64,000 nucleotides of DNA from Methylophaga sp. (GTDB lineage Bacteria; Pseudomonadota; Gammaproteobacteria; Nitrosococcales; Methylophagaceae): positions 310,001 to 374,000 of the forward strand of contig NZSL01000008.1 in assembly GCA_002696735.1 (NCBI GenBank), given 5' to 3'. This document shows positions 10,071-21,500 of this stretch, one piece after another; the stretch's first letter is position 1; each line of letters begins with the position of its first letter. The notes beneath the pieces are model-generated. The model made no database searches, was not told where the DNA came from, and saw only the letters and a list, made by a program, of their open reading frames with translations. A program made the position numbers and the translations under genes.

Positions 10071-12426
10071 CTGCTGTCTCCAGTATGGCTGATAATTCTA
10101 CATCACCAAAGGCTGATGTTAATTTGGCACTTAATGGCGAGGCTGCAGCAAGATAAACCATGCCCTCAGCAACCTGTTCATCTATCAGTACGGTGGTCGA
10201 TACGGAGATTTCACCCTGCTGAATATGCACCTGATCCCCCTGATGTAGACCTGACTGCTCAGCCTGTATCGGATGAATCCGCAAGGTATCCAGAAACTGA
10301 TTTTCCGGTGTTAATTGCAGGGCTTTACTATGTCTGACCAGACTGTCTGTACGATATATCGGCACCTCTGAAATCAGCTGCAAACCGTCAGCCTGAGAAA
10401 TTTCAGCTGGAATATACAAACCATGTTTAACCGGAGAATGCCGGTTCAACTGATCCTGCAACTCCTGGCGCACCCCTTCTGAAGAAACATAATCAAACCC
10501 GTTGAATTTTGAAATATTGCCCAGTACCCGCAGAATTTTCCAGCCTGGACGACTTTCTCCCGGTGGTGCCACTGCGCCGGTAAAGGACTGCCATTGATGA
10601 TCCAGACCGACAAACGTACCAGACGTTTCTGCAAATGCCGCCAAAGGCAGTAATACGTCGGCATACTCATGAAGACTGTTGCAATGAAAACTGTTTATTG
10701 CGACCACAAAACCGGCTCGTTGCAAGGCAAGTTGGGCAGCAGAGGGATTGGAACAGTCAAATTCCGGTTCAATATTCATTAATACATATGCACGTAACTG
10801 CTCTTCCCAGACCGTTTTAGCATCCAGGCCAGGCTTTACGTCTTTTATCATTTCGTTATGCGGTAAAGCGCCGGCCAAATGCAAAGCCTGACTATTCGCT
10901 TCCGGTAGAATTAACAGCCGTGCTCCTGTCAGTTTACTGATAAGCGCCGCCATTGATCGAATGACTGCTGCCTGAGGGTGCTGATTGGCTAATGCACCAA
11001 CAACAATTAATGGTTGATTGCCATTAGCCAGCTGCATCGCAATATTCTGCTCGGTTGCCGAGGCCGCTTTTTCAGGAATCAGATGTTGCCAGGCTGCAGC
11101 AGCCTCCTTATCCAAATGTAATAACGCTTTGGTAATGCCGCTGAGCAAGGCGAATAGTTGTGCCGTATTCACGACCACCTGACGGTCTGTCGGCATCAGC
11201 AAATCGGTTTTGAAGAAATTAATATCACTGACCAGCCCGCCGGCATAAGCCGACTGGCGAATTCGATGGGCTAACAGGGGCGCTTCACTGCGAACATTAC
11301 AACCCAATAAGACAATCGCATCACAATCTTCAACTTCTGCCAGGCAGATTGGGCTGAATTGCTCGTGCCCTGCGTCACTGAAATCCTGCTGCCGTAAGCG
11401 ATGATCAATATTCTGACTACCAAAATTACGTAGCCATTTCTGGAACAGATAGGCTTCTTCCAATGTAGCTGTGGGGGATATCAAGCCGGCAATCTGATCG
11501 GCACCATTTTTGGTTTTAACGTGTTTGATACCTTCTACTGCAAACTCAAGAGCCGTCTGCCAATCGGTAGTATGCCACTCACCATTTTGTTTAATCATGG
11601 GGTGCAGCAAACGATCAGGATGTTTTAAACCAAGATAACTGAAACGATCCCGGTCTGAAATCCAGCTTTGATTGACGGATTCATTATCTCTGGCAACCAC
11701 ACGCATAACATCATTCTGCCGAGTATGAATCTCCACACTGGAGCCCACGGCATCATGCATCGCAATTGACGGGTGGGAAGTCATCTCCCAGGCCCGTGCT
11801 TTATAGCGGAAAGGTTTGGAAGTCAGTGCACCTACCGGACAGATATCAATGATATTGCCTGATAACTCGGACGCCAGACTGTGTTCAACATAGGTACCGA
11901 TTTCCATATGTTCACCACGGCCTGTCGCACCCAATTCTTTGATGCCGGCAATTTCCTGCCCAAAGCGCACACAACGGGTACAGTGGATGCAGCGGGTCAT
12001 ATCGGTTTGTACCAGCGGCCCGATATCCTTGTCTTTCACAACCCGTTTTTTCTCACTGAATCGACTTATGCCACTGCCATAGCCCAGCGATAAATCTTGT
12101 AATTCACACTCGCCGCCCTGATCACAAATCGGGCAATCCAACGGGTGATTGATCAGCAGAAATTCCATAACGCCACGTTGTGCTGCCAGCGCTGTTTCTG
12201 ACTGAGTAAATACTTTCATTCCCTCTGCAACTGGCGTAGCACAAGCTGGCAAAGCTTTACGAGCCTTATCGACCTCAACCAGACACATACGGCAGTTGGC
12301 CACTATCGACAGGTTTTTGTGATAACAAAAACGCGGAATATCAATACCCGCCTCATCGGCAGCCTGAATAATCATTTTGGCTGAATCCACTTTAAGTGGA
12401 ATGCCATCAATTTCGATATTAACCAT
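10063..12426 (-). CDS. nuoG: NADH-quinone oxidoreductase subunit G
   Basis: The large iron-sulfur subunit of the peripheral arm, 787 residues. The N-terminal ferredoxin domain holds the 2Fe-2S ligands (PRFCYH, NCRMC, PACATP). Next come the His/Cys motif [14 protein letters not shown], the 4Fe-4S motif [11 protein letters not shown], and the final cysteine in [11 protein letters not shown] molybdopterin-oxidoreductase-like domain without obvious cofactor use fills the rest. The additional N7 cysteines of the E. coli type are not seen after residue 220, so this is the mitochondrial-like form. It overlaps nuoF by eight bases. Confidence 0.96.
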   Translation of the reverse strand: MVNIEIDGIPLKVDSAKMIIQAADEAGIDIPRFCYHKNLSIVANCRMCLVEVDKARKALPACATPVAEGMKVFTQSETALAAQRGVMEFLLINHPLDCPICDQGGECELQDLSLGYGSGISRFSEKKRVVKDKDIGPLVQTDMTRCIHCTRCVRFGQEIAGIKELGATGRGEHMEIGTYVEHSLASELSGNIIDICPVGALTSKPFRYKARAWEMTSHPSIAMHDAVGSSVEIHTRQNDVMRVVARDNESVNQSWISDRDRFSYLGLKHPDRLLHPMIKQNGEWHTTDWQTALEFAVEGIKHVKTKNGADQIAGLISPTATLEEAYLFQKWLRNFGSQNIDHRLRQQDFSDAGHEQFSPICLAEVEDCDAIVLLGCNVRSEAPLLAHRIRQSAYAGGLVSDINFFKTDLLMPTDRQVVVNTAQLFALLSGITKALLHLDKEAAAAWQHLIPEKAASATEQNIAMQLANGNQPLIVVGALANQHPQAAVIRSMAALISKLTGARLLILPEANSQALHLAGALPHNEMIKDVKPGLDAKTVWEEQLRAYVLMNIEPEFDCSNPSAAQLALQRAGFVVAINSFHCNSLHEYADVLLPLAAFAETSGTFVGLDHQWQSFTGAVAPPGESRPGWKILRVLGNISKFNGFDYVSSEGVRQELQDQLNRHSPVKHGLYIPAEISQADGLQLISEVPIYRTDSLVRHSKALQLTPENQFLDTLRIHPIQAEQSGLHQGDQVHIQQGEISVSTTVLIDEQVAEGMVYLAAASPLSAKLTSAFGDVELSAILETADA

Positions 12427-13720
12427 AGTTCAACTTCAATTCTGGTTCATCAACCAGGCAGCGTTGGTGATCGATGTGATACTGAAATTCATCGCGAAAA
12501 TGCTTGATAAAGCTGATAACAGGCGCGGCTGCGGCATCGCCCAGAGCACAGATCGTATTACCGTTAATGTTGTTCGCAACATCTACCAGACGATCCAGAT
12601 CTTCCTGACGGCCTTCGCCATTTTCAATGCGTTTAATAACGCGATATAGCCAGCCGGTGCCTTCACGACAAGGGGTGCACTGACCGCAGGACTCCTCGTA
12701 ATAAAAATAGGCGATGCGCTCCAACGCTTTGACCATGCAGGTGGTTTCGTCCATTACAATCACTGACCCTGCCCCAAGCATCGAACCTGCCTTGCCGATA
12801 CCGTCATAGCTCATTGCGGTTTGCATCATGACATCTGCAGGTACCACAGGTGTCGAACTGCCACCGGGGATAACGGCTTTAAGTTTGTTGCCATTGCGGA
12901 CACCACCGGCGAGTTCCAGTAATTCTGCAAAGGGCATTCCCAATGGCACTTCATAATTTCCCGGTTTATTCACATGGCCGGTCATGCAGAAGATTTTCTG
13001 ACCGCCGTTATTTGGTGTGCCCAGCTCATGAAACCAGTCCGCACCATGTTGCAGTATGACCGGCACCGAGGCTAACGTTTCGGTATTGTTTATTGTGGTT
13101 GGCCGGCCGTATAAACCATAGCCTGCCGGGAATGGGGGTTTGTAACGCGGCTGGCCTTTTTTGCCTTCCAGGGATTCGAGTAATGCCGTTTCTTCACCAC
13201 AGATATACGCACCGGCCCCAGGATGAGTGTGAAGTTCAAAATTAAATCCACTCCCAAGAATATCCTTGCCTAAATAACCCGCTTCACGTGCTTCAATTAA
13301 TGCTTGTTCAAACCGTTCAATCGGCTCAAAAAACTCACCACGAATATAGTTGTAGCCACGTTGGGCACCAATGGTATAGCCGGCGATAATCATGCCTTCA
13401 ATCAACTGGTGGGGGTTGTAACGCATAATGTCACGATCTTTACAGGTGCCGGGTTCGCCTTCATCCGAGTTACAGACGATATATTTATCCCCGGGCATAC
13501 GCCGCGGCATAAAGCTCCATTTCAGCCCGGTTGGAAAGCCAGCACCGCCGCGTCCACGTAATGCCGAATTTTTGATGGTCTCAATAATGCTTTCCTGACG
13601 GGTCTTTTCACGGAGAATTTTCTCCAGTACTTCGTAACCGCCAACGCTGCGATAAGCTTCCATCGACCAGGGCTGGTCAAGGTGCATGGTGCGAAAACAA
13701 ACCTGGTTTTGTTGCATCAT
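12419..13720 (-). CDS. nuoF: NADH-quinone oxidoreductase subunit F (NADH-binding)
   Basis: The subunit that oxidises NADH through FMN and passes electrons to cluster N3. It has 433 residues. The FMN/NADH-binding [13 protein letters not shown] lies at about residue 55, a second glycine-rich stretch [15 protein letters not shown] follows, and the 4Fe-4S ligands are in [12 protein letters not shown] at about residue 355. Its ATG overlaps the nuoE stop by four bases. Confidence 0.97.
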   Translation of the reverse strand: MMQQNQVCFRTMHLDQPWSMEAYRSVGGYEVLEKILREKTRQESIIETIKNSALRGRGGAGFPTGLKWSFMPRRMPGDKYIVCNSDEGEPGTCKDRDIMRYNPHQLIEGMIIAGYTIGAQRGYNYIRGEFFEPIERFEQALIEAREAGYLGKDILGSGFNFELHTHPGAGAYICGEETALLESLEGKKGQPRYKPPFPAGYGLYGRPTTINNTETLASVPVILQHGADWFHELGTPNNGGQKIFCMTGHVNKPGNYEVPLGMPFAELLELAGGVRNGNKLKAVIPGGSSTPVVPADVMMQTAMSYDGIGKAGSMLGAGSVIVMDETTCMVKALERIAYFYYEESCGQCTPCREGTGWLYRVIKRIENGEGRQEDLDRLVDVANNINGNTICALGDAAAAPVISFIKHFRDEFQYHIDHQRCLVDEPELKLNYG

Positions 13721-14229
13721 TTCACCCCGTCTAAAAGCGTATCGATTTTTTCCACGGTCAGGTGCTCATGGTAATCACGATCCAGTAATAACATGGGGGC
13801 ACCGACACAAGCTCCCAGACACTCTACTTCTTTTAACGTGAATTTGCCGTCAGCAGTAGTTTGCCCAAAACCAACCCCCAGCTTTTTCTGAATATGTCTG
13901 GCGATATCTTCCGAACCACAGAGCTGACAGGAAATATTGGTGCAAAGGCTGATTTTATGCTGGCCCACCGGCTTAAGTTCAAACATCGTATAAAACGTAG
14001 CAACTTCAAACACACTGATAACCGGAATATCCAGATACTCCGCCAACGCACGCATCAATCCCTCGCTTAGCCATCCTTCATGCGCATCCTGCAGAATATG
14101 CAAAGCCGGGATGACCGCTGATTGAGCCTGGCCTGGTGGATATTTACTGATCCAGCTATCCAGCTGTTGGCGGATGGATTCACTGAACAACTGATCCCGG
14201 TGGCCTGTGAGTTGCAACTCTGCTGTCAT
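13717..14229 (-). CDS. nuoE: NADH-quinone oxidoreductase subunit E
   Basis: A thioredoxin-fold subunit that binds the 2Fe-2S cluster N1a. The four ligands appear in [11 protein letters not shown] and [11 protein letters not shown]. The length of 170 residues is normal. It overlaps nuoD by four bases at its start and nuoF by four bases at its end. Confidence 0.96.
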   Translation of the reverse strand: MTAELQLTGHRDQLFSESIRQQLDSWISKYPPGQAQSAVIPALHILQDAHEGWLSEGLMRALAEYLDIPVISVFEVATFYTMFELKPVGQHKISLCTNISCQLCGSEDIARHIQKKLGVGFGQTTADGKFTLKEVECLGACVGAPMLLLDRDYHEHLTVEKIDTLLDGVK

Positions 14230-15479
14230 CGGTCAATCTCCCCGAAAACAATATCCATGGTACCGATAATGGCCACCACATCAGCCAGCAAGTGGCCTTT
14301 AGCCATTTCGTTCATTGCGGCAAGATGGGGAAAGCCCGGGGCACGTATTTTCACGCGATAAGGTTTATTGGCACCGTCCGAAACCATATAAATACCAAAC
14401 TCCCCCTTGGGATGTTCTACGGCGCTATATACCTCGCCTTCTGGCACACAATAACCTTCAGTAAACAGTTTGAAATGATGAATTAAGGCTTCCATATCAT
14501 CTTTCATATCCGCTCTGCTGGGAGGCGCTATTTTGACATTATCAACAATCACTGGACCCGGATTGACTCGCAGCCAGTCAATACATTGCTGCATGATTTT
14601 ATTGGACTGACGCATCTCTTCAATGCGTACCAGATATCGATCATAACAATCCCCCTCTTTACCCACCGGGATATCAAAATCCAATCGGTCATAAACTTCA
14701 TAGGGCTGCTTGCGCCTTAAATCCCATTCCACACCACTGCCACGTAGCATTGGTCCGGTAAAACCAAGTTGCAGCGCGCGTTCCGGCGATACCACACCAA
14801 TTCCTACGGTACGTTGCTTCCAGATACGGTTATCGGTCAACAGCGTTTCATATTCATCAACGCATTTGGGAAAGCGTTGACAGAAGTCCTCAATAAAATC
14901 GAGCAGGCTGCCTTCGCGGCTTTGGTTTAACTTTTTAACCTCTGCGTCAGAATGCCATTTGGATTTTTGATATTGCGGCATGCTGTTGGGTAAATCACGA
15001 TAGACGCCACCTGGACGATAATAGGTTGCATGTAACCTTGCACCGGATACAGCTTCGTAACAGTCCATTAAATCTTCACGCTCACGAAAGCAATAAAGAA
15101 AGACGGTCATAGCACCGATATCCAGACCATGTGCACCAAGCCACATCAGGTGATTCAAAACCCGGGTCATTTCATCAAACAAAACCCGGATGTACTGTGC
15201 CCGAACCGGAGGTTCAATACCTAATAGCTTTTCTATCGCCATCACATAGGCATGTTCGTTACACATCATCGACACATAATCCAGCCGATCCATATAACCA
15301 ATACTCTGGTTATAGGGTTTGGACTCAGCCAGCTTTTCGGTACCACGATGCAGCAAACCAATATGTGGATCAGCGTGCACAATAACCTCGCCATCCATTT
15401 CCAGAATCAGCCGTAATACACCATGTGCTGCTGGATGTTGTGGGCCAAAATTCAGCGTGTAATTTTTAATTTCAGCCAT
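14226..15479 (-). CDS. nuoD: NADH-quinone oxidoreductase subunit D
   Basis: The 49-kDa-type subunit that lines the quinone site and is related to the large subunit of NiFe hydrogenases. It has 417 residues. The conserved opening [14 protein letters not shown] and the segments [12 protein letters not shown] and [14 protein letters not shown] are visible. It is a separate gene, not fused to nuoC as in E. coli. Stop and start share one base with nuoC (TAATG). Confidence 0.97.
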   Translation of the reverse strand: MAEIKNYTLNFGPQHPAAHGVLRLILEMDGEVIVHADPHIGLLHRGTEKLAESKPYNQSIGYMDRLDYVSMMCNEHAYVMAIEKLLGIEPPVRAQYIRVLFDEMTRVLNHLMWLGAHGLDIGAMTVFLYCFREREDLMDCYEAVSGARLHATYYRPGGVYRDLPNSMPQYQKSKWHSDAEVKKLNQSREGSLLDFIEDFCQRFPKCVDEYETLLTDNRIWKQRTVGIGVVSPERALQLGFTGPMLRGSGVEWDLRRKQPYEVYDRLDFDIPVGKEGDCYDRYLVRIEEMRQSNKIMQQCIDWLRVNPGPVIVDNVKIAPPSRADMKDDMEALIHHFKLFTEGYCVPEGEVYSAVEHPKGEFGIYMVSDGANKPYRVKIRAPGFPHLAAMNEMAKGHLLADVVAIIGTMDIVFGEIDR

Positions 15480-16150
15480 TATTTCTTGGCCTCGCTGCCA
15501 TGCGGTTGCAGGTAACGGTTATCATCACGAATTACCCGCGGGACCAGTGTTCTAGGTTCAATACTGACTGGCTGATAAATCACCCGTTTCTGTTCGGGGT
15601 CATAAAGCATTTCTACATTGCCAATCAATGGGAAATCCTTGCGAAACGGATGTCCGACAAAACCATAATCCGTCAGAATACGTCGCAGATCTTCATGGCC
15701 TTTGAACAGGATGCCAAACAAATCAAAGGCTTCACGTTCGTACCAGTCAGCCGAATGCCAGATGCTGGTAACTGAATCAATAATGGGCGTTTCAGCAATC
15801 AGATCCACCTTAAGGCGAAGTCGATTATTGTGTTGCACCGATAGCAAATGATAAACAACGGCATAGCGAAAGCCTTCGTCCATTTCGTCGATTTGCGAAA
15901 ACGGTTCACGTGCCCGACTGAAACCATGTTCAGTGGCCTGTTTGGTTTCCCAGCCACTGTTGCCATATACGGAATAATCTACACCGCATAAATCAATTAA
16001 TTGGGTAAACTCAAATTCATCGCGTAATGCTTGGCATACTGGAATAATCTGTTCAGCCTCAACATGGATTGTTAATTCGCCTCGATTAAACTCACACTCC
16101 ACCAGCTGATTGGCAAAATGCTGTTCCAGTTTATGTTTAAGCGATTCCAT
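15479..16150 (-). CDS. nuoC: NADH-quinone oxidoreductase subunit C
   Basis: The 30-kDa-type peripheral subunit of complex I, 223 residues. The family signature [21 protein letters not shown], given here only in part, lies at residues 130-155 and is followed by [15 protein letters not shown]. It lies 9 bases after nuoB. Confidence 0.96.
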   Translation of the reverse strand: MESLKHKLEQHFANQLVECEFNRGELTIHVEAEQIIPVCQALRDEFEFTQLIDLCGVDYSVYGNSGWETKQATEHGFSRAREPFSQIDEMDEGFRYAVVYHLLSVQHNNRLRLKVDLIAETPIIDSVTSIWHSADWYEREAFDLFGILFKGHEDLRRILTDYGFVGHPFRKDFPLIGNVEMLYDPEQKRVIYQPVSIEPRTLVPRVIRDDNRYLQPHGSEAKK

Positions 16151-16159
16151 GCAACAACC

Positions 16160-16648
16160 TTATGCTTGTGAGCTTTTAGCGATGGTATTGGTACGTTGAA
16201 TCTTTTTCTGTAACTGAATAATACCGTAGAGTAAGGCTTCAGCAGTTGGCGGACAACCCGGCACATAAATATCCACCGGTACTATCCGATCACAGCCCCG
16301 AACGACTGAATAGGAATAATGGTAGTAGCCACCGCCATTAGCACAGGATCCCATTGAAATAACCCAGCGAGGTTCGGACATCTGGTCATAGACCTTGCGT
16401 AATGCCGGTGCCATTTTGTTAACAAGGGTGCCAGCCACAATCATCACATCCGACTGACGGGGACTGGGCCGAAACACTACCCCGAAACGATCCAGATCAT
16501 AACGTGAAGCTCCGGCATGCATCATTTCAACCGCACAACATGCCAGACCAAAGGTCATCGGCCATAAAGAACCGGTCCGGGCCCAGTTAATTAATTTATC
16601 TGCAGAAGTGGTGACTATACCTTCGTGAAGAACGCCCTCTATTCCCAT
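16160..16648 (-). CDS. nuoB: NADH-quinone oxidoreductase subunit B
   Basis: Carries cluster N2, the last iron-sulfur centre before quinone. The ligands are visible in [20 protein letters not shown] and [12 protein letters not shown]. An upstream ATG at 16669 exists. The start at 16648 is preferred because an AAAGGAG ribosome site sits nine bases before it and because homologues begin MGIEGVL. With this start the gene is 162 residues and overlaps nuoA by ten bases. Confidence 0.95.
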   Translation of the reverse strand: MGIEGVLHEGIVTTSADKLINWARTGSLWPMTFGLACCAVEMMHAGASRYDLDRFGVVFRPSPRQSDVMIVAGTLVNKMAPALRKVYDQMSEPRWVISMGSCANGGGYYHYSYSVVRGCDRIVPVDIYVPGCPPTAEALLYGIIQLQKKIQRTNTIAKSSQA

Positions 16649-16995
16649 TCCAGGGCTCCTTTTTTCCATTCATAGATGAAGCCTACTACCAGAATCCCCA
16701 GAAACAGGAACATGGCCAGCAAACCAAACACCCCGATTTCATCGAGCACGATAGCCCAAGGGAATAAAAAGGCGATTTCCAGATCGAAAATGATAAACAG
16801 AATGGCAACCAGGTAATAACGCACATCAAATCTGCCATGCGTGTCTTCAAAAGGTTCAAAGCCACATTCATAGCTGGAGCGTTTTTCGGCATCAGGGCGC
16901 TGTGGCCCGATAATAAAGCCCGCAATAAGAGGCATCACACCGAAGCCAATGCCAATGATAATAAACAACAAAATGGGGAGGTATCCCTCTAACAT
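16639..16995 (-). CDS. nuoA: NADH-quinone oxidoreductase subunit A
   Basis: The first gene of the operon, encoding a small membrane subunit with three helices. The conserved [19 protein letters not shown] loop and [18 protein letters not shown] are visible. The reading frame is open back to a GTG at 17037, but that codon has no ribosome site. The ATG at 16995 follows a GGAAGG site and gives the usual MLEGYLPIL opening (118 residues), so it is chosen here. Confidence 0.95.
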   Translation of the reverse strand: MLEGYLPILLFIIIGIGFGVMPLIAGFIIGPQRPDAEKRSSYECGFEPFEDTHGRFDVRYYLVAILFIIFDLEIAFLFPWAIVLDEIGVFGLLAMFLFLGILVVGFIYEWKKGALEWE

Positions 16996-17135
16996 GCCGC
17001 CCTTCCACTCTTCCGAGATGTAGTGTCTTTGTGACACCTGATAATTATTATTGTTTTTACGAAATCAAAATTATTTGATCAACTCCCGATAGTACACATT
17101 AACGGGCTGTATTTGAAGCGTGCATTTAGATGCAT

Positions 17136-19094
17136 TTATTCATGAACATAATTCTCCAGCTTTGAGATTAATTCATCAGGGGTAATCGGTTTGCTGAAAT
17201 AATATCCCTGCACATAATCGCAATTCATTATTTTGAGGGAGTTTGCCTGCTCTTCAGTCTCCACACCTTCAGCAACGACTTTCAGGCCAAGCCCATGCGC
17301 CATGGCAATGCTGGCATTAACCAATTCCCTATCGGCTGGATCAGTTGTCATATCGTTAATAAAGCTTCGATCGATTTTTAATATGGCAAAAGGATAGCGC
17401 CGCAGATAGCTAAGTGATGAATAGCCAGTACCAAAATCGTCCATCGCCATCTCAATTCCCTTAGCAGTAAAAGACTGAAATAACTCATCAGTCATCAGGT
17501 AGCCGCTAAGTAATACACCCTCGGTTATTTCCAATTCCAGCGTATTGGGCTGAACTGGGTATTGCAGTAGCTGCTGCTCTACAAAACCTAACAATCCAGG
17601 GTCACGAAACTGACAGGGAGAAAGGTTGATCGCCATGCGAAAATCTGGCTGAAGCGCCTGCCATTTTGATGCCATTTTTATAGCTGAATGCATCACAAAT
17701 TCGCCAATCGAGACAATCAGACCGGTTTGCTCAGCAACAGGTATAAACTCATCAGGACCGATGGGACCCAACTGATCGTTTTGCCAACGTAACAAGGCTT
17801 CAGCACCAATCATTTTCCCCGTTGCCAACTCAATCTGTGGTTGATAAAACAGATAAAACTCGCCTCTTTCCAAAGCTCCATACATCTGTTGCTCTATCAA
17901 TAATCGGCGGGTTGCATCACGGTTCATTGACTCGGTGTAATATGTAAAAGTATTACGCCCATTACTTTTAGCATAAAACATGGCTGCATCAGCTTGTCTG
18001 AGTAATTGTGAAGCATCATTTCCATCCACAGGATGAATGGCAACACCAATACTTAAGGTCATTGTGAGAGATTGCCCATCAATGCTGAAAGGCAAGCGAA
18101 ATTGCTGAATCAGATTTTCAACAATTTGCGTAATTTCCTCCGTTGTCTGCAGGTCGGTCAGCAACACAATAAATTCATCACCACCAAGCCGACCAAGAGT
18201 GTCACCATGGCGAATATGCGTCTGAATACGCTTTGTGACCTGGATCAGTAAGGCATCGCCGGCAGAATGTCCCAATGATTCGTTAATTTTTTTAAAATCA
18301 TCTAAATCCATACATAACACACCCACCATGTCTTTATTGGGGTGGGCCAACTTCAGCCGTTGGGATAAACGATCCAATGCCAGAAAGCGATTAGGCAGGC
18401 TCGTTAACGTATCGTATTGCGCCAGATGAAGTATTCGTTCTTCCTGCTGTTTACGTGTGGTAATGTCAGAAATAACGGCAATTAGCCCCGTCAAATCACC
18501 CAGCTCGTCATAAATATAGTCCCAGCTATATTCCAGAATTTTTTGCTGACCTTGCTGGCTAAGATTGGTGGTAACCATTAAATCTGGTGATGGCTGATGG
18601 ATCACCAAATTATCGAACAATCGTTTAAATTGCTGTTGAGTGGTTTCATCCGGTTGATAATCCCAGATATGGGATCCGATCAACTCATTAGGTTTAACGC
18701 CCAGAATCTCATGATGGGCTTGATTACTGAAAGTAATTCGCCCTTGCAGATCGCATTCCAGTATCCCGCATGACACATTATCAAAGATCAAACATAACCT
18801 TGATTGACTATCCTGCAATGCAGCAATAAGTTTATTTTGCGATAACCATGAACGTTGGGTCATCAACCAGACCAGGATGGTCGTGATAGTGACAAACAGT
18901 AATCCCTTGTATGTTTGTAAACGTGACAATAACAGGGGATCTCGGGTGAACCGTTCTATAAGTTGATCTGAAAAAATAATCCATAATGTGGCAAAAATGG
19001 CATAAAACAATGCAATTCGCAGTGGTGCAAGATATCCTGCTCTTCGAGACTTATTAAGTCGACTCTGCAATTGGTTGAGTTTATTGCTTAACAC
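17136..19094 (-). CDS. Membrane PAS-GGDEF-EAL cyclic-di-GMP protein
   Basis: A 652-residue signalling protein. Two membrane helices (about 24-42 and 63-80) are followed by a PAS domain (about 95-215), a GGDEF diguanylate cyclase domain (about 225-385) and an EAL phosphodiesterase domain (about 400-645). The active GGDEF is at 304-308, with an RxxD inhibitory site (RHGD) five residues before it. The EAL domain keeps EALLRW, DDFGTGYSS, KIDRSF and AEGVET. Both activities may therefore be functional; which dominates cannot be told. It starts at a GTG with a weak ribosome site and is transcribed alone, divergent from rarD. Confidence 0.93.
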   Translation of the reverse strand: MLSNKLNQLQSRLNKSRRAGYLAPLRIALFYAIFATLWIIFSDQLIERFTRDPLLLSRLQTYKGLLFVTITTILVWLMTQRSWLSQNKLIAALQDSQSRLCLIFDNVSCGILECDLQGRITFSNQAHHEILGVKPNELIGSHIWDYQPDETTQQQFKRLFDNLVIHQPSPDLMVTTNLSQQGQQKILEYSWDYIYDELGDLTGLIAVISDITTRKQQEERILHLAQYDTLTSLPNRFLALDRLSQRLKLAHPNKDMVGVLCMDLDDFKKINESLGHSAGDALLIQVTKRIQTHIRHGDTLGRLGGDEFIVLLTDLQTTEEITQIVENLIQQFRLPFSIDGQSLTMTLSIGVAIHPVDGNDASQLLRQADAAMFYAKSNGRNTFTYYTESMNRDATRRLLIEQQMYGALERGEFYLFYQPQIELATGKMIGAEALLRWQNDQLGPIGPDEFIPVAEQTGLIVSIGEFVMHSAIKMASKWQALQPDFRMAINLSPCQFRDPGLLGFVEQQLLQYPVQPNTLELEITEGVLLSGYLMTDELFQSFTAKGIEMAMDDFGTGYSSLSYLRRYPFAILKIDRSFINDMTTDPADRELVNASIAMAHGLGLKVVAEGVETEEQANSLKIMNCDYVQGYYFSKPITPDELISKLENYVHE

Positions 19095-19283
19095 CCGGTC
19101 TACCTATCCAATTCATACCATCTTAATTATTACGTTTATATTTTTTGTAACCATACTCTTTTAAGTATCGTTCATGGGTTTAATTACTTAAAAAGACCCT
19201 AGCATAGCCATTTCGTTAATATGTACAACCTCAAGCCTTTTAGCCAAGGTCATCAATAACATTATCTTTAAGCGATTTACTTT

Positions 19284-20165
19284 ATGTATGGACTGATTTT
19301 CGCCATTGCTGCATACGTTATCTGGGGCAGCTTCCCACTTTATTTCAGTTATCTCAATAGCGTATCAGCCGTTGAAGTGTTGTCGCACCGAATTCTCTGG
19401 TCTTTACTTGCCACCACGGTGGTAGGCCTTTTACTGGGCCGCGGCCGTAAGTTGATTAAGACTTTTGCCGATAAAAAATTATTATTGTGGCTGGCGTTAT
19501 CATCATTACTTATTGCGGTAAATTGGTTGATATTTATCTGGGCAGTTTCACAGCATCGTGTGCTGGAAGCCAGCCTGGGATATTTCATTACCCCGGTAAT
19601 GAGTCTGTTATTGGCGAGATGGTTACTTAAAGAACAGCTGCATCCTTTACAGGCTTGGGCCGGGGTGCTGGCCACAATTGCGTTTTTGTGGGAATGGGTC
19701 AGCCTGGGGAGCATTCCATGGGTAGGCTTATCGTTGGCCCTGGCATTTGCACTTTATGGACTCATTCGAAAAAAACATCCTGTCGATGGCGTAAACGGCT
19801 TGACCATTGAAACCTTATGGTTGGCCCCTGTTGCGCTGTTCTGGATCCTTTGGCAATCAACAAACGTTGATTACAATCTCGCATTTGGTGAGAGCTCACA
19901 ATTAACGTTGCTACTTATTGGTTCAGGTTTTCTCACTGCTCTGCCTTTGGTTCTATTTGCCATGGCGGCCAGTCGAGTCGATTTATCAGTAGTGGGGTTT
20001 ATTATGTACATCAACCCGACAATTCAATTTGTGATTGGCGTTTTTGTGCTCAAAGAAGCCTACCCACCGGAAAGGCTGATAACCTTTGGATTAATCTGGA
20101 TAGCGTTAATATTCTTTATTGCAGGTATGTGGAAAAAGCATCGTCGACAGGTTAATCACCAATAA
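19284..20165 (+). CDS. rarD: RarD-type EamA-family transporter
   Basis: A membrane protein of the drug/metabolite transporter superfamily with about ten helices in 293 residues. The RarD hallmarks are visible: WGSFPLYF near residue 15, SHRILWSL, the stretch IFIWAVSQHRVLEASLGYF at about residue 80, and FALYGLIRKK. E. coli RarD was named for chloramphenicol sensitivity; the substrate is not known. It is divergent from the GGDEF-EAL gene and ends at a terminator shared with the secG/tRNA transcript. Confidence 0.9.
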   Translation: MYGLIFAIAAYVIWGSFPLYFSYLNSVSAVEVLSHRILWSLLATTVVGLLLGRGRKLIKTFADKKLLLWLALSSLLIAVNWLIFIWAVSQHRVLEASLGYFITPVMSLLLARWLLKEQLHPLQAWAGVLATIAFLWEWVSLGSIPWVGLSLALAFALYGLIRKKHPVDGVNGLTIETLWLAPVALFWILWQSTNVDYNLAFGESSQLTLLLIGSGFLTALPLVLFAMAASRVDLSVVGFIMYINPTIQFVIGVFVLKEAYPPERLITFGLIWIALIFFIAGMWKKHRRQVNHQ

Positions 20166-20230
20166 TACGCTTTCTATAAATCGACTTATTGGGCTAACAA
20201 TTTGGAATTTGCCGATTATATTCAAAAATA

Positions 20231-20269
20231 AAAAACCCGCTCAGCGATTTTATTCACTGGCGGGTTTTT
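20231..20269. terminator. Bidirectional terminator between rarD and tRNA-Leu/secG
   Basis: AAAAACCCGC (20231-20240) pairs with GCGGGTTTTT (20260-20269). An inner CAG/CTG extends the stem past a single bulged base. A T run follows on both strands, so it can end rarD from the left and the secG-tRNA-Leu transcript from the right. Confidence 0.85.
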
Positions 20270-20275
20270 ATATAT

Positions 20276-20360
20276 TGGTGCCGTCGGCCGGAGTCGAACC
20301 GGCACACCCTAAGGCACTACCCCCTCAAGATAGCGTGTCTACCAATTTCACCACGACGGC
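20276..20360 (-). tRNA. tRNA-Leu (anticodon GAG)
   Basis: An 85-base class II tRNA with a long variable arm. The acceptor stem GCCGTCG pairs with CGACGGC, and the CCA end is encoded (20278-20276). The anticodon stem CTATC/GGTAG closes a loop TTGAGGG with GAG in the centre. The T arm GCCGGTTCGACTCCGGC is standard. It sits directly after secG, as in E. coli (leuU). Confidence 0.97.
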
Positions 20361-20379
20361 AATTAACTGTGAGGGATTT

Positions 20380-20712
20380 TTATGGAAAGTCTGGGAGATC
20401 CGCAGGACTTTCTTCTGCAGGCTGTTCAACTACCACTGAGTCAGTAACACTCTGAACACGATCAGCGTTACCAGCAAGATAAGCCAATGTCAGACTGGTA
20501 ATAAAAAATACTGTGGCCAGAATGGCGCTGCTACGACTCAGGAAAGATGCAGAGCCCTGACTCCCGAACAGGCTTGAAGAAGCCCCACCGCCGCCACTGC
20601 CACCGCCGCCAAATGCAGCACCGGCATCAGCACCTTTACCGTGCTGGATTAAGATCAAACCAACTAACAATAGTGAGATCACAATGTGAACCACCAGAAT
20701 CAACGCATCCAT
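20380..20712 (-). CDS. secG: Protein translocase subunit SecG
   Basis: A small membrane partner of SecYE that assists preprotein export. It has 110 residues and two membrane helices (about 2-20 and 55-75). The typical glycine-rich link between them is present ([16 protein letters not shown]). It starts 8 bases after tpiA and is followed by tRNA-Leu. Confidence 0.95.
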   Translation of the reverse strand: MDALILVVHIVISLLLVGLILIQHGKGADAGAAFGGGGSGGGGASSSLFGSQGSASFLSRSSAILATVFFITSLTLAYLAGNADRVQSVTDSVVVEQPAEESPADLPDFP

Positions 20713-20720
20713 TTAACTTC

Positions 20721-21500
20721 CTAATTTTGAACTGCAGCCTGACAGATTTTTACAAATTCATCGGCATCTCTAGAGCCGCCGCCGATTAATCCACCATCAA
20801 TATCGGGCTTGGCAAATAATGGAGCAGCATTATTACCTTTTACGCTGCCGCCGTAAAGTATTCTGAGTGATGCGGCAATATTCGCATCATGTTTTGCCAC
20901 CCGCTGACGCATGAACGAATGTACATCCTGCGCCCATTCCGGGCTGGCTGTCTTACCTGTTCCGATTGCCCAGACAGGTTCATATGCCAATACCACTTTT
21001 GACAGCGCTTTGACCCCTTGTTGCGCAATCACTATATCCATCAAGCGTGCCACCATTTCTTCGGTGCGGCCCATGGAGTGTTCTTCCGGGCTTTCACCAA
21101 TACAGATAATGGGGGTAATGCCATGCTTGACGGACATTTCATATTTTTCTGCGATGATATGATCAAGAAAAACCTGATCCAGATTTAGCTCTGCATACAG
21201 GCAACGTCGTTCGGAATGACCAATCAACACATACTGACAACTAAAGTCATGCAACATTGCCGCTGAAATTTCACCGGTATAAGCACCAGAATCAAATTGC
21301 GACACATTTTGCGTCCCCCAATACATTCCTGTACCGGATAAAGCAGACTGAACCTGTTGTATATATAGTGCAGGAGGGAATAAAGCGACATCAACTGAAG
21401 CAAAGGAGTCTCTTTGCGCCAGTATCGCATCAAGCAACAATTTGTTGCTTGCGCTAGAGCCGTTCATTTTCCAGTTACCAGCGACCAGCGGTTTGCGCAC
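20721..21500 (-). CDS. tpiA: Triose-phosphate isomerase
   Basis: Interconverts dihydroxyacetone phosphate and glyceraldehyde 3-phosphate. Visible signatures are GNWKMNG with the catalytic lysine, the catalytic histidine in VLIGHSERR, the catalytic glutamate and flexible loop in AYEPVWAIGTGKTAS, and LYGGSVKGNN. Two GTG codons compete as starts, at 21506 and 21500. The second gives MRKPLVAGNWK, which matches homologues, and is better spaced from GAGAG. A perfect TATAAT lies just upstream (21531-21526), but without a clear -35 box. Confidence 0.95.
   Translation of the reverse strand: MRKPLVAGNWKMNGSSASNKLLLDAILAQRDSFASVDVALFPPALYIQQVQSALSGTGMYWGTQNVSQFDSGAYTGEISAAMLHDFSCQYVLIGHSERRCLYAELNLDQVFLDHIIAEKYEMSVKHGITPIICIGESPEEHSMGRTEEMVARLMDIVIAQQGVKALSKVVLAYEPVWAIGTGKTASPEWAQDVHSFMRQRVAKHDANIAASLRILYGGSVKGNNAAPLFAKPDIDGGLIGGGSRDADEFVKICQAAVQN

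Noticed and set aside
17036..17135. Promoter candidates for the nuo operon (TTCAAA-17-TACTAT and TTGATC-17-TAAAAA on the minus strand)
   Set aside because: Both are poor matches and cannot be told apart by eye, so neither is listed as a feature.
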